Shown here piece by piece: positions 12,650-24,390 of a stretch of DNA of 64,000 bases. Location of the stretch: NCBI GenBank assembly GCA_030374765.1, contig JARGXX010000099.1, positions 1-64,000 of the forward strand. The letters are read 5' to 3'. Both the position numbers and the translations under genes were made by a program. Origin of the DNA: Agarophyton chilense (taxonomy: Eukaryota > Rhodophyta > Florideophyceae > Gracilariales > Gracilariaceae). Numbering within the stretch: position 1 is the first letter of the stretch; each line of letters opens with the position of its first letter. The notes beneath the pieces were generated by a model. The model saw only the letters and a program-made list of their open reading frames with translations. It had not been told where the DNA came from and searched no databases.

Positions 12650-15600
12650 GCCAACCAAGTACCCTTAAGGGGAACAGTTGCAAGTCGATTAGTACCTTAA
12701 ATGGAAACGTCGCAAGTCCATAAGTCAAGCCAATATGAGTACGTTTAGCTCAGTGGTTAATATTTGTTAATATTTTCCACAAGTCGTGGGTTCAATTCCC
12801 ATTGTTTGCAGGACAATTACAAATAGGAGTAGCGCCCCTAATATCATGTAATTAGCTTAATGACGAGGTAACACTTGCAATTAAGGTTTGGCCACCCCTA
12901 ATTAGCAAATTAAGTTCCTCCAGAGCACAGCGACGCCGCACATTCCCACCGCATTTCTTAACACCTAAACCCCGTTCGCGGAATAGAAAAATGCCGTCGC
13001 CAACCAAGTACCCTTAAGGGGAACAGTTGCAAGTCGATTAGTACCTTAAATGGAAACGTCGCAAGTCCATAAGTCAAGCCAATATGAGTACGTTTAGCTC
13101 AGTGGTTAATATTTGTTAATATTTTCCACAAGTCGTGGGTTCAATTCCCATTGTTTGCAGGACAATTACAAATAGGAGTAGCGCCCCTAATATCATGTAA
13201 TTAGCTTAATGACGAGGTAACACTTGCAATTAAGGTTTGGCCACCCCTAATTAGCAAATTAAGTTCCTCCAGAGCACAGCGACGCCGCACATTCCCACCG
13301 CATTTCTTAACACCTAAACCCCGTTCGCGGAATAGAAAAATGCCGTCGCCAACCAAGTACCCTTAAGGGGAACAGTTGCAAGTCGATTAGTACCTTAAAT
13401 GGAAACGTCGCAAGTCCATAAGTCAAGCCAATATGAGTACGTTTAGCTCAGTGGTTAATATTTGTTAATATTTTCCACAAGTCGTGGGTTCAATTCCCAT
13501 TGTTTGCAGGACAATTACAAATAGGAGTAGCGCCCCTAATATCATGTAATTAGCTTAATGACGAGGTAACACTTGCAATTAAGGTTTGGCCACCCCTAAT
13601 TAGCAAATTAAGTTCCTCCAGAGCACAGCGACGCCGCACATTCCCACCGCATTTCTTAACACCTAAACCCCGTTCGCGGAATAGAAAAATGCCGTCGCCA
13701 ACCAAGTACCCTTAAGGGGAACAGTTGCAAGTCGATTAGTACCTTAAATGGAAACGTCGCAAGTCCATAAGTCAAGCCAATATGAGTACGTTTAGCTCAG
13801 TGGTTAATATTTGTTAATATTTTCCACAAGTCGTGGGTTCAATTCCCATTGTTTGCAGGACAATTACAAATAGGAGTAGCGCCCCTAATATCATGTAATT
13901 AGCTTAATGACGAGGTAACACTTGCAATTAAGGTTTGGCCACCCCTAATTAGCAAATTAAGTTCCTCCAGAGCACAGCGACGCCGCACATTCCCACCGCA
14001 TTTCTTAACACCTAAACCCCGTTCGCGGAATAGAAAAATGCCGTCGCCAACCAAGTACCCTTAAGGGGAACAGTTGCAAGTCGATTAGTACCTTAAATGG
14101 AAACGTCGCAAGTCCATAAGTCAAGCCAATATGAGTACGTTTAGCTCAGTGGTTAATATTTGTTAATATTTTCCACAAGTCGTGGGTTCAATTCCCATTG
14201 TTTGCAGGACAATTACAAATAGGAGTAGCGCCCCTAATATCATGTAATTAGCTTAATGACGAGGTAACACTTGCAATTAAGGTTTGGCCACCCCTAATTA
14301 GCAAATTAAGTTCCTCCAGAGCACAGCGACGCCGCACATTCCCACCGCATTTCTTAACACCTAAACCCCGTTCGCGGAATAGAAAAATGCCGTCGCCAAC
14401 CAAGTACCCTTAAGGGGAACAGTTGCAAGTCGATTAGTACCTTAAATGGAAACGTCGCAAGTCCATAAGTCAAGCCAATATGAGTACGTTTAGCTCAGTG
14501 GTTAATATTTGTTAATATTTTCCACAAGTCGTGGGTTCAATTCCCATTGTTTGCAGGACAATTACAAATAGGAGTAGCGCCCCTAATATCATGTAATTAG
14601 CTTAATGACGAGGTAACACTTGCAATTAAGGTTTGGCCACCCCTAATTAGCAAATTAAGTTCCTCCAGAGCACAGCGACGCCGCACATTCCCACCGCATT
14701 TCTTAACACCTAAACCCCGTTCGCGGAATAGAAAAATGCCGTCGCCAACCAAGTACCCTTAAGGGGAACAGTTGCAAGTCGATTAGTACCTTAAATGGAA
14801 ACGTCGCAAGTCCATAAGTCAAGCCAATATGAGTACGTTTAGCTCAGTGGTTAATATTTGTTAATATTTTCCACAAGTCGTGGGTTCAATTCCCATTGTT
14901 TGCAGGACAATTACAAATAGGAGTAGCGCCCCTAATATCATGTAATTAGCTTAATGACGAGGTAACACTTGCAATTAAGGTTTGGCCACCCCTAATTAGC
15001 AAATTAAGTTCCTCCAGAGCACAGCGACGCCGCACATTCCCACCGCATTTCTTAACACCTAAACCCCGTTCGCGGAATAGAAAAATGCCGTCGCCAACCA
15101 AGTACCCTTAAGGGGAACAGTTGCAAGTCGATTAGTACCTTAAATGGAAACGTCGCAAGTCCATAAGTCAAGCCAATATGAGTACGTTTAGCTCAGTGGT
15201 TAATATTTGTTAATATTTTCCACAAGTCGTGGGTTCAATTCCCATTGTTTGCAGGACAATTACAAATAGGAGTAGCGCCCCTAATATCATGTAATTAGCT
15301 TAATGACGAGGTAACACTTGCAATTAAGGTTTGGCCACCCCTAATTAGCAAATTAAGTTCCTCCAGAGCACAGCGACGCCGCACATTCCCACCGCATTTC
15401 TTAACACCTAAACCCCGTTCGCGGAATAGAAAAATGCCGTCGCCAACCAAGTACCCTTAAGGGGAACAGTTGCAAGTCGATTAGTACCTTAAATGGAAAC
15501 GTCGCAAGTCCATAAGTCAAGCCAATATGAGTACGTTTAGCTCAGTGGTTAATATTTGTTAATATTTTCCACAAGTCGTGGGTTCAATTCCCATTGTTTG

Positions 15601-18500
15601 CAGGACAATTACAAATAGGAGTAGCGCCCCTAATATCATGTAATTAGCTTAATGACGAGGTAACACTTGCAATTAAGGTTTGGCCACCCCTAATTAGCAA
15701 ATTAAGTTCCTCCAGAGCACAGCGACGCCGCACATTCCCACCGCATTTCTTAACACCTAAACCCCGTTCGCGGAATAGAAAAATGCCGTCGCCAACCAAG
15801 TACCCTTAAGGGGAACAGTTGCAAGTCGATTAGTACCTTAAATGGAAACGTCGCAAGTCCATAAGTCAAGCCAATATGAGTACGTTTAGCTCAGTGGTTA
15901 ATATTTGTTAATATTTTCCACAAGTCGTGGGTTCAATTCCCATTGTTTGCAGGACAATTACAAATAGGAGTAGCGCCCCTAATATCATGTAATTAGCTTA
16001 ATGACGAGGTAACACTTGCAATTAAGGTTTGGCCACCCCTAATTAGCAAATTAAGTTCCTCCAGAGCACAGCGACGCCGCACATTCCCACCGCATTTCTT
16101 AACACCTAAACCCCGTTCGCGGAATAGAAAAATGCCGTCGCCAACCAAGTACCCTTAAGGGGAACAGTTGCAAGTCGATTAGTACCTTAAATGGAAACGT
16201 CGCAAGTCCATAAGTCAAGCCAATATGAGTACGTTTAGCTCAGTGGTTAATATTTGTTAATATTTTCCACAAGTCGTGGGTTCAATTCCCATTGTTTGCA
16301 GGACAATTACAAATAGGAGTAGCGCCCCTAATATCATGTAATTAGCTTAATGACGAGGTAACACTTGCAATTAAGGTTTGGCCACCCCTAATTAGCAAAT
16401 TAAGTTCCTCCAGAGCACAGCGACGCCGCACATTCCCACCGCATTTCTTAACACCTAAACCCCGTTCGCGGAATAGAAAAATGCCGTCGCCAACCAAGTA
16501 CCCTTAAGGGGAACAGTTGCAAGTCGATTAGTACCTTAAATGGAAACGTCGCAAGTCCATAAGTCAAGCCAATATGAGTACGTTTAGCTCAGTGGTTAAT
16601 ATTTGTTAATATTTTCCACAAGTCGTGGGTTCAATTCCCATTGTTTGCAGGACAATTACAAATAGGAGTAGCGCCCCTAATATCATGTAATTAGCTTAAT
16701 GACGAGGTAACACTTGCAATTAAGGTTTGGCCACCCCTAATTAGCAAATTAAGTTCCTCCAGAGCACAGCGACGCCGCACATTCCCACCGCATTTCTTAA
16801 CACCTAAACCCCGTTCGCGGAATAGAAAAATGCCGTCGCCAACCAAGTACCCTTAAGGGGAACAGTTGCAAGTCGATTAGTACCTTAAATGGAAACGTCG
16901 CAAGTCCATAAGTCAAGCCAATATGAGTACGTTTAGCTCAGTGGTTAATATTTGTTAATATTTTCCACAAGTCGTGGGTTCAATTCCCATTGTTTGCAGG
17001 ACAATTACAAATAGGAGTAGCGCCCCTAATATCATGTAATTAGCTTAATGACGAGGTAACACTTGCAATTAAGGTTTGGCCACCCCTAATTAGCAAATTA
17101 AGTTCCTCCAGAGCACAGCGACGCCGCACATTCCCACCGCATTTCTTAACACCTAAACCCCGTTCGCGGAATAGAAAAATGCCGTCGCCAACCAAGTACC
17201 CTTAAGGGGAACAGTTGCAAGTCGATTAGTACCTTAAATGGAAACGTCGCAAGTCCATAAGTCAAGCCAATATGAGTACGTTTAGCTCAGTGGTTAATAT
17301 TTGTTAATATTTTCCACAAGTCGTGGGTTCAATTCCCATTGTTTGCAGGACAATTACAAATAGGAGTAGCGCCCCTAATATCATGTAATTAGCTTAATGA
17401 CGAGGTAACACTTGCAATTAAGGTTTGGCCACCCCTAATTAGCAAATTAAGTTCCTCCAGAGCACAGCGACGCCGCACATTCCCACCGCATTTCTTAACA
17501 CCTAAACCCCGTTCGCGGAATAGAAAAATGCCGTCGCCAACCAAGTACCCTTAAGGGGAACAGTTGCAAGTCGATTAGTACCTTAAATGGAAACGTCGCA
17601 AGTCCATAAGTCAAGCCAATATGAGTACGTTTAGCTCAGTGGTTAATATTTGTTAATATTTTCCACAAGTCGTGGGTTCAATTCCCATTGTTTGCAGGAC
17701 AATTACAAATAGGAGTAGCGCCCCTAATATCATGTAATTAGCTTAATGACGAGGTAACACTTGCAATTAAGGTTTGGCCACCCCTAATTAGCAAATTAAG
17801 TTCCTCCAGAGCACAGCGACGCCGCACATTCCCACCGCATTTCTTAACACCTAAACCCCGTTCGCGGAATAGAAAAATGCCGTCGCCAACCAAGTACCCT
17901 TAAGGGGAACAGTTGCAAGTCGATTAGTACCTTAAATGGAAACGTCGCAAGTCCATAAGTCAAGCCAATATGAGTACGTTTAGCTCAGTGGTTAATATTT
18001 GTTAATATTTTCCACAAGTCGTGGGTTCAATTCCCATTGTTTGCAGGACAATTACAAATAGGAGTAGCGCCCCTAATATCATGTAATTAGCTTAATGACG
18101 AGGTAACACTTGCAATTAAGGTTTGGCCACCCCTAATTAGCAAATTAAGTTCCTCCAGAGCACAGCGACGCCGCACATTCCCACCGCATTTCTTAACACC
18201 TAAACCCCGTTCGCGGAATAGAAAAATGCCGTCGCCAACCAAGTACCCTTAAGGGGAACAGTTGCAAGTCGATTAGTACCTTAAATGGAAACGTCGCAAG
18301 TCCATAAGTCAAGCCAATATGAGTACGTTTAGCTCAGTGGTTAATATTTGTTAATATTTTCCACAAGTCGTGGGTTCAATTCCCATTGTTTGCAGGACAA
18401 TTACAAATAGGAGTAGCGCCCCTAATATCATGTAATTAGCTTAATGACGAGGTAACACTTGCAATTAAGGTTTGGCCACCCCTAATTAGCAAATTAAGTT
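12650..18500 (+). repeat. Satellite subfamily block with ACAAATAGGAG variant
   Basis: All 17 monomers from the one whose diagnostic site is near 12823 to the end of the array carry ACAAATAGGAG. The roughly 36 monomers to the left carry ACAATTAGGAG at the same place, apart from one that has lost a T near 8986. The variant is uninterrupted, so this part of the array spread as a block. Confidence 0.85.
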
Positions 18501-18521
18501 ATTCCCACCGCATTTCTTAAC

Positions 18522-19368
18522 ACCTAAACCCTAAACCCCTAAACCCCTAAACCCCTAAACCCTAAACCCCTAAACCCCTAAAACCCCTAAACCCCTAAAG
18601 CCCTAAACCCCTAAAACCCCTAAACCCCTAAAACCCCTAAACCCCTAAACCCCTAAACCCCTAAAACCCCTAAACCCCTAAAACCCCTAAAACCCCTAAA
18701 CCCCTAAACCCCTAAACCCCTAAACCCCTAAACCCCCTAAACCCCTAAACCCCTAAAACCCCTAAAACCCCTAAAACCCCTAAAACCCCTAAACCCCTAA
18801 AACCCCTAAACCCCTAAAACCCCTAAACCCCTAAACCCCTAAAACCCCTAAACGCCCTAAAACCCCTAAAACCCCTAAACCCCTAAAACCCCTAAAACCC
18901 CTAAACCCCTAAAACCCCGCACATTCCCACCGCATTTCTTAACACCTAAACCCCTAAAACCCCTAAAACCCCTAAAAAACCCCTAAAACCCCTAAACCCC
19001 TAAACCCCTAAAACGCCCTAAACCCCTAAACCCCTAAACCCCTAAAACGCCCTAAAACCCCTAAACCCCTAAAACCCCTAAACCCCTAAACCCCTAAAAC
19101 CCCTAAACCCCTAAAACCCCTAAACCCCTAAACCCCTAAAACCCCTAAACCCCTAAACCCCTAAACCCCTAAAAACCCCTAAAAACCCCTAAAACCCCTA
19201 AACCCCTAAAACCCCTAAAACCCCTAAACCCCTAAACCCCTAAACCCCTAAAACCCCTAAAACGCCCTAAAACCCCTAAACCCCTAAACCCCTAAAACCC
19301 CTAAACCCCTAAAACCCCTAAACCCCTAAAACCCCTAAACCCCTAAACCCCTAAACCCCTAAACCCCT
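18522..19368 (+). repeat. Telomere-like CCCCTAAA / CCCCTAAAA array
   Basis: About 850 bp of irregular C-rich repeats, mostly CCCCTAAA and CCCCTAAAA with some CCCTAAA and occasional GCCCTAAA. On the other strand this reads TTTAGGGG or TTTTAGGGG, of the telomere class. The C-rich strand runs left to right, so in a real telomere the chromosome end would lie to the left. But 18.5 kb of satellite lies there, so this is an interstitial or satellite-embedded telomeric tract. The irregular units suggest an old or recombined tract. Confidence 0.9.
18918..18953 (+). repeat. Satellite fragment inside the telomere-like array
   Basis: The telomere-like repeats are interrupted once by CGCACATTCCCACCGCATTT and the bases that follow it in the satellite monomer, up to CACCTAAACCCC, after which CCCCTAAA repeats resume. 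The same fragment marks the start of the array near 18501-18530. Confidence 0.9.
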
Positions 19369-20960
19369 AGATATCGAGTACACCCTCAAACAATCTGTTC
19401 ACCACGCATTCGTACTATACTGGAACTTGACGTCTCGACTCTAGACCCCTAAAACCCCTAAAATCCAATAAACGCAAAGCTTCCCCTAAAACCCCTAAAG
19501 CCCACCAGCCCCTAAACAATGTTTTCCTCTCCGTAAATAAAAAATCCCATAAAGGTAAAGTTTCCCCTAAACCCCCTGAACCCCTGAACCCCTGAACCCC
19601 TGAACCTGTAAAACCCCTAAAACCCCTACACAATGTTTTCCTCTCCGTAAATTCAAAATCCCATAAAGGTAAAGCTTCCCCTAAAACCCCTAAACTCCTA
19701 AACCCCTGAAACCTGTAAAAGCCCGTACACAATGGTTTCCTGTACGAAAACGTAAACTCCCGTAGGCCCTGACCAATAGCTACTTTGTGGCGATGGCACT
19801 GTTGGACAAACCTTAACGTCATAAGACCCTACCTGGCATCGTTAAGCATACGTCATCCCTACCTCACTGAACGCACTGCACGCGTCTTCTTTAGCTGAGA
19901 GTGTGGCGCCAGCACTCGCCTGACCTACTACTCACCACACTCAACCTACATTGAACTTGACAATACCAACGAATATCGGCCCCCAGTGTTGCCGGATATG
20001 AAAACCATCCTAGAACCAAGCGCAAACGCACCTTTTTTAGCCGCGTCCACGACCCCAAAAACGCACATACAAAACGCCTGACAATGTGCCAACTGCCTCC
20101 ACGAAATCGCCACAAAACCAAGCGCAAACGCATAACACAACCCTTTCTTTTGATAAAAATTTCGCACATTATCCAGCTTACAACACAGCTCGACTGTGCA
20201 GCGGAGATGTGGCTGAAACCAAGCGCCTTTGAGTGCCACACTCGACGCACGCCTCCACGTTGTGCAGCAAAAATGTTACAATAAAACATGTGCAAACGCA
20301 GGATTTGGCAGAAAGCCCAGCGCGCCTAAAATTTATGATTTTTTCAAATGCAAATATTGCGAAAATGGGTGCTGCGCGCCAACATCTGGCAATTCGCGCG
20401 CTACGTTACCCGAACGAAGCGCCTGAGCGCAATTAGCCACGATTTTTTGAGCGTGCCAATGTGTCATACGCGCTCTCCAGCACAACGTTTTCCATCCAGG
20501 GGGTCAAAATCGCACATACGTCGAATGCAGCGCGTGGCGCTTGGTGTATGTAATTACCAAGCGCTACTGACAACTGCGTTTTACCAAGCGCCAGCCCACA
20601 CTTACAACCTGTAATATATATAGATTTTAGATTCCAACCCGGTACAATAAACACCCATTCTTCTTTCTCCATTTTGCTTTCAACTCTCTTCCTTGCCACA
20701 GAAAACCACATTTCCTCCTCTTTCTACTTAAGTATAACGCCAAACACCCCATATTCGACCGTTACATTACACCCAAACCAGCAACAAGCGTTATTCAAAC
20801 GACTCTATCTCCAGCTCAACCTCAGCCCCTGAATACCCCAACTCCGCCTCAAAAATACAGTGTAACGAAACAACCTACAATCTATATCAGTCCTACACAT
20901 AAAGCCCAGTACACTTATCGAATGCAGGTCGCTCAACACAGAACTTTATCCAACCACCGC
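19369..20960 (+). repeat. 1,592-bp subtelomeric unit, copy 1 (complete)
   Basis: The unit starts with AGATATCGAGTACACC directly after the telomere-like array and is repeated with an offset of exactly 1,592 bp. Its first 350 bp hold degenerate CCCCTAAA tracts and two copies of an internal repeat built on ACAATGTTTTCCTCTCCGTA. Its centre has several CCAAGCGC words, often as ACCAAGCGCAAACGC, near 20015, 20118, 20219 and 20557-20590. Short reading frames occur on both strands but appear in both copies only because the DNA is duplicated. None looks like a gene. The last 330 bp (20625-20960) are pyrimidine- and A-rich with no visible feature. Confidence 0.93.
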
Positions 20961-22216
20961 AGATATCGAGTACACCCTCAAACAATCTGTTCACCACGCA
21001 TTCGTACTATACTGGAACTTGACGTCTCGACTCTAGACCCCTAAAACCCCTAAAATCCAATAAACGCAAAGCTTCCCCTAAAACCCCTAAAGCCCACCAG
21101 CCCCTAAACAATGTTTTCCTCTCCGTAAATAAAAAATCCCATAAAGGTAAAGTTTCCCCTAAACCCCCTGAACCCCTGAACCCCTGAACCCCTGAACCTG
21201 TAAAACCCCTAAAACCCCTACACAATGTTTTCCTCTCCGTAAATTCAAAATCCCATAAAGGTAAAGCTTCCCCTAAAACCCCTAAACTCCTAAACCCCTG
21301 AAACCTGTAAAAGCCCGTACACAATGGTTTCCTGTACGAAAACGTAAACTCCCGTAGGCCCTGACCAATAGCTACTTTGTGGCGATGGCACTGTTGGACA
21401 AACCTTAACGTCATAAGACCCTACCTGGCATCGTTAAGCATACGTCATCCCTACCTCACTGAACGCACTGCACGCGTCTTCTTTAGCTGAGAGTGTGGCG
21501 CCAGCACTCGCCTGACCTACTACTCACCACACTCAACCTACATTGAACTTGACAATACCAACGAATATCGGCCCCCAGTGTTGCCGGATAAGAAAACCAT
21601 CCTAGAACCAAGCGCAAACGCACCTTTTTTAGCCGCGTCCACGACCCCAAAAACGCACATACAAAACGCCTGACAATGTGCCAACTGCCTCCACGAAATC
21701 GCCACAGAACCAAGCGCAAACGCATACCCTAACCCTTTCTTTTGATAAAATTTTCGCACATTATCCAGCTTACAACACAGCTCGACTGTGCAGCGGAGAT
21801 GTGGCTGAAACCAAGCGCCTTTGAGTGCCACACTCGACGCACGCCTCCACGTTGTGCAGCAAAAATGTTACAATACAACATGTGCAAACGCAGGATTTGG
21901 CAGAAAGCCAAGCGCGCGTAAAATTTATGATTTTTTCAAATGCAAAAATTGCGAAAATGGGTGCTGCGCCCCAACATCTGGCAAGTCGCGCGCTACGTTA
22001 CCCAAACGAAGCGCCTGAGCGCAATTAGCCATGATTTTTTGAGCGTGCCAATGTGTCATACGCGCTCTCCAGCACAACGTTTTCCATCCAGGGGGTCAAA
22101 ATCGCACATACGTCGAATGCAGCGCGTGGCGCTTGGTGTATGTAATTACCAAGCGCTACTGACAACTGCATTTTACCAAGCGCCAGCCCACACTTACAAC
22201 CTGTAATATATATAGA
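20961..22216 (+). repeat. 1,592-bp subtelomeric unit, copy 2 (truncated)
   Basis: This copy matches copy 1 with few substitutions, from AGATATCGAGTACACC to GTAATATATATAGA. It stops matching at 22217, where retrotransposon gag sequence begins. The last 376 bp of the unit are missing, so the junction with the retroelement cuts the unit. Confidence 0.93.
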
Positions 22217-23185
22217 GGCGGTGCAGTATTTGCTGCGCAGTTACGGGACTTCAAACGTGATACGTCAGGCGATCCTGGACCTAAGGGATGTGACCCAAAA
22301 GCCTGAGAAGGGCGAAGCTGAGTACAGCTCAAGGCTTAGCAAAGCTTCAGTCCGCTGTGAAAACGTCCACTCGACGGAGAACAAGATTACCTTGTACATC
22401 GACGGGCTGGACCCGAGCATCAAGTCGTTGGTAGCTCGATATCGATAGAAGCGTGAAAGAGTATTCTTTTTGGAGTTTGTTCAGTTTGCAAAAGCTGAAG
22501 GAGACGCGCCAGAGCGCGTGGTAGACCCCGTTGTTCAGTGGCTTTTGGAACCTCAATGGGTAAGGAGAAGATCTCCGCCAGAGTTAATCAGCGCAGCAAA
22601 CTGCTACATCTGGAATCTCCAGTGTACTCATGAGATTCGTCGTTGGCACCCAAAGGGAGTGACTCGCATGAGGAGGCAGTCCATTTAATGGAATATACGG
22701 ACTCTTCTGTACCTACAGTGGATCTCCCACACTCGGAGTCTCAGGACGAGGAAGCCCTAATGGCTATCGAGGGCCGTCGTCCTATGTACCGTCCCTACAC
22801 GGTGCCTCCACAAGGAGGTTTTAAGAAGGACGGAAAACCCGGATGGGTGGATACTCGCACGGCATACCGTTCACAACCTATGTTGACCAACCGTCGTAAC
22901 GGTTTGATATGTTATTCATTTTATGGAAAACTCCATTTGAGTGCAGAATGCCTGCTTCCTGCAAAGAATCTGAGTCGTATCATGAAGAATTATGAAGCAC
23001 TCTCAGAAGAGGAAAGGAGCCGCGTACCAGCGGGCATGTATTGGAAAGCCAAAAGTTGGGTTTGTCAGACACCAATGCGCCGGACGGACAAGCCGGTTGC
23101 TCAGAATGCCGAAGTGTTACAACCCGGAACCCCGGTAGGAAGAGGCGCCTTTAAGGTGAATAAGCCGTTGCAACCGGAAAAATAA
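22217..23185 (+). pseudogene. gag: gag (capsid and nucleocapsid) remnant
   Basis: The first part (22221-22688, one frame) resembles the end of a Ty3/Gypsy capsid domain, with a charged helical stretch around LRDVTQKPEKGEAEY and a TAG stop at 22446. A frameshift near 22640-22690 leads to a second open stretch (22643-23185) ending in TAA. That part has a zinc-knuckle relic of the C-x2-C-x4-H-x4-C type, CYSFYGKLHLSAEC, in which the second cysteine is phenylalanine (TTT, one base from TGT). The N-terminal half of gag is missing because the element is truncated at 22217. Gag would form the virus-like particle and bind RNA; this copy cannot. Confidence 0.75.
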
Positions 23186-23188
23186 GTG

Positions 23189-23254
23189 AGGGAGCCCCTA
23201 GGGGGTCAGCACTAGTCGATCCCGTAGTGCTGACCAGGGAGAGCTCGCCTCCCT
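23189..23254 (+). promoter_or_regulatory. Stem-loop at the gag-pol junction
   Basis: A perfect 11-bp inverted repeat, GGTCAGCACTA (23204-23214) and TAGTGCTGACC (23225-23235), encloses a 10-nt loop. An outer AGGGAG/CTCCCT pairing (23189-23194 with 23249-23254) could extend it. It begins just after the gag TAA at 23183-23185 and before the protease domain, the place where retroelements often control Gag-Pol production by frameshifting, readthrough or reinitiation. The stem is intact although the surrounding genes are broken. The function is inferred from position. Confidence 0.55.
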
Positions 23255-23766
23255 GCTCCCGCGCTTGGAAGCCCAAGATTCTCTTGAGGCCTCCCAAATT
23301 TCCGCCGTACGGAATCAATCCGCCGGACGGAAATCGAGTACAGTTTCACTGTGAGTTACATCGTCCTTGGATACGTTATACTTGTCCGTCAAAACGGGAA
23401 AGTTACCTCATGGTAGAGTCTAAAGGAAACTATAAGGTCTATGCCGACATCGGCTCTGACAGGAATCTGTTATCTCGTCGATTGACTATCCTGGACACTG
23501 GTGCTGGTCCGAACTTTATACGGTAATCGGAGCTCGCTCCTGCTGACTTAGAACGTATTCGATATGGTCCTTTATCGGACATCCGGGATGCCGACAAAAA
23601 TGCTGTGAAGACACTGAGAACAGTTCGACTCGTGGTGCGTTTGGGACGCTTTGTAGTACTAGTCGACTTCATCGTCTGTAAGACGTTAGCTGCACCAGTG
23701 GTACTGGGATGTGATTATTGCGACAAGTTTGTCGAAGCCATTCGCCCGCGAAGAAAACTAGTGTAA
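23227..23766 (+). pseudogene. pol: Retrotransposon aspartic protease
   Basis: The active-site motif ILDTGAGPNFI is encoded around 23488-23520, with DTG at 23494-23502. A TAA follows at 23524. Beyond it the same frame continues with hydrophobic beta-strand-like sequence and PVVLGCDYCDKF, which corresponds to the family's C-terminal hydrophobic-hydrophobic-G motif (here VLGCDY), and then another TAA at 23764. This enzyme would cleave Gag-Pol inside the particle. Both stops are in frame and no frameshift is needed, so decay is by point mutation. Confidence 0.8.
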
Positions 23767-24378
23767 CTAGATGATGAATCAATGGTACCAATTGTTCGCA
23801 AGCCAATGCGTCGTTACTCTGAAGCACCTCCCCTTCCACCATCTATGGTATACGGGAAATCCGGAGGACCTGTCTCGCCGAGGATTGGAGTAGCGAAGAG
23901 TGCCATGCTGAAGGCGCAAACCCAAACTTGGGTTCAAATAAGAACAGAACGACACGGACTCGAGGTAATTCAACCGAATACTTGGATGTACGAATCCTGT
24001 GGATTGATAGTCGCTAACGGCATTGTTCAGGTTGATCCTGGTAGCCCCTTTTGGATACTAGGGAGTAACTTCACCGATAACAATTATCAGATACCAAAGA
24101 ATCAGGTTGTTGCAACAGCTTTGCCTCACCCCACAGTGGTGGTTTCTACTCATATTTCTACTGCAGAAGTATTGGGATTAACCCATGTCGGTGACACAGA
24201 CGAAGAAATGCAAACTCCGTCTGGAGATCAATTGCAAACGGCTGAGGATCCAGAGAGCCTGGTCGATGAGCTAGACTTAGCACATGTGTCGGAACACTAC
24301 AGAACGAAGATCAGGTCTATGCGGAAGAAGTATACATCCATGTGGAGTGAAAAACTAGGAGAGATCTCCGCTACGTAA
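23767..24378 (+). pseudogene. pol: pol linker between protease and RT
   Basis: The frame continues for about 200 codons without a recognised catalytic motif, ending with TAA at 24376. In Ty3/Gypsy elements this stretch links the protease to the RT and includes the segment leading into the first RT strands. Its charged end (HVSEHYRTKIRSMRKKY) resembles the helix that normally precedes RT. It belongs to pol by frame and position. Confidence 0.65.
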
Positions 24379-24390
24379 CACCACATTGAT

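Larger units (their letters stand above)
1..18530 (+). repeat. 349-bp satellite, about 53 tandem monomers
   Basis: The sequence is a head-to-tail array with a period of 349 bp, measured from the recurring GAGTACGTTTAGC at 181, 528, 876, 1225 and onward to 18321. Monomers are nearly identical; scattered one- or two-base indels (for example near 840, 4995, 5330, 7533 and 8986) account for the small drift from an exact multiple. Each monomer has a tRNA-like segment, a CCCTTAAGGG palindrome, a 32-bp internal near-duplication and one telomere-like CACCTAAACCCC. No long reading frame is present. The last monomer loses about 25 bp near 18501 and runs directly into telomere-like repeats. The very low divergence suggests recent amplification or active homogenisation; copy number could be affected by assembly. 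Confidence 0.97.

Noticed and set aside
1-18530. CRISPR-like array
   Set aside because: The 349-bp period has no short repeat/unique spacer alternation; every part of the monomer is repeated, so it is a satellite.
19415-22206. Duplicated short frames on both strands of the 1,592-bp unit
   Set aside because: They are repeated because the DNA is repeated, overlap each other on both strands, and consist of translated telomere relics and repeat words.
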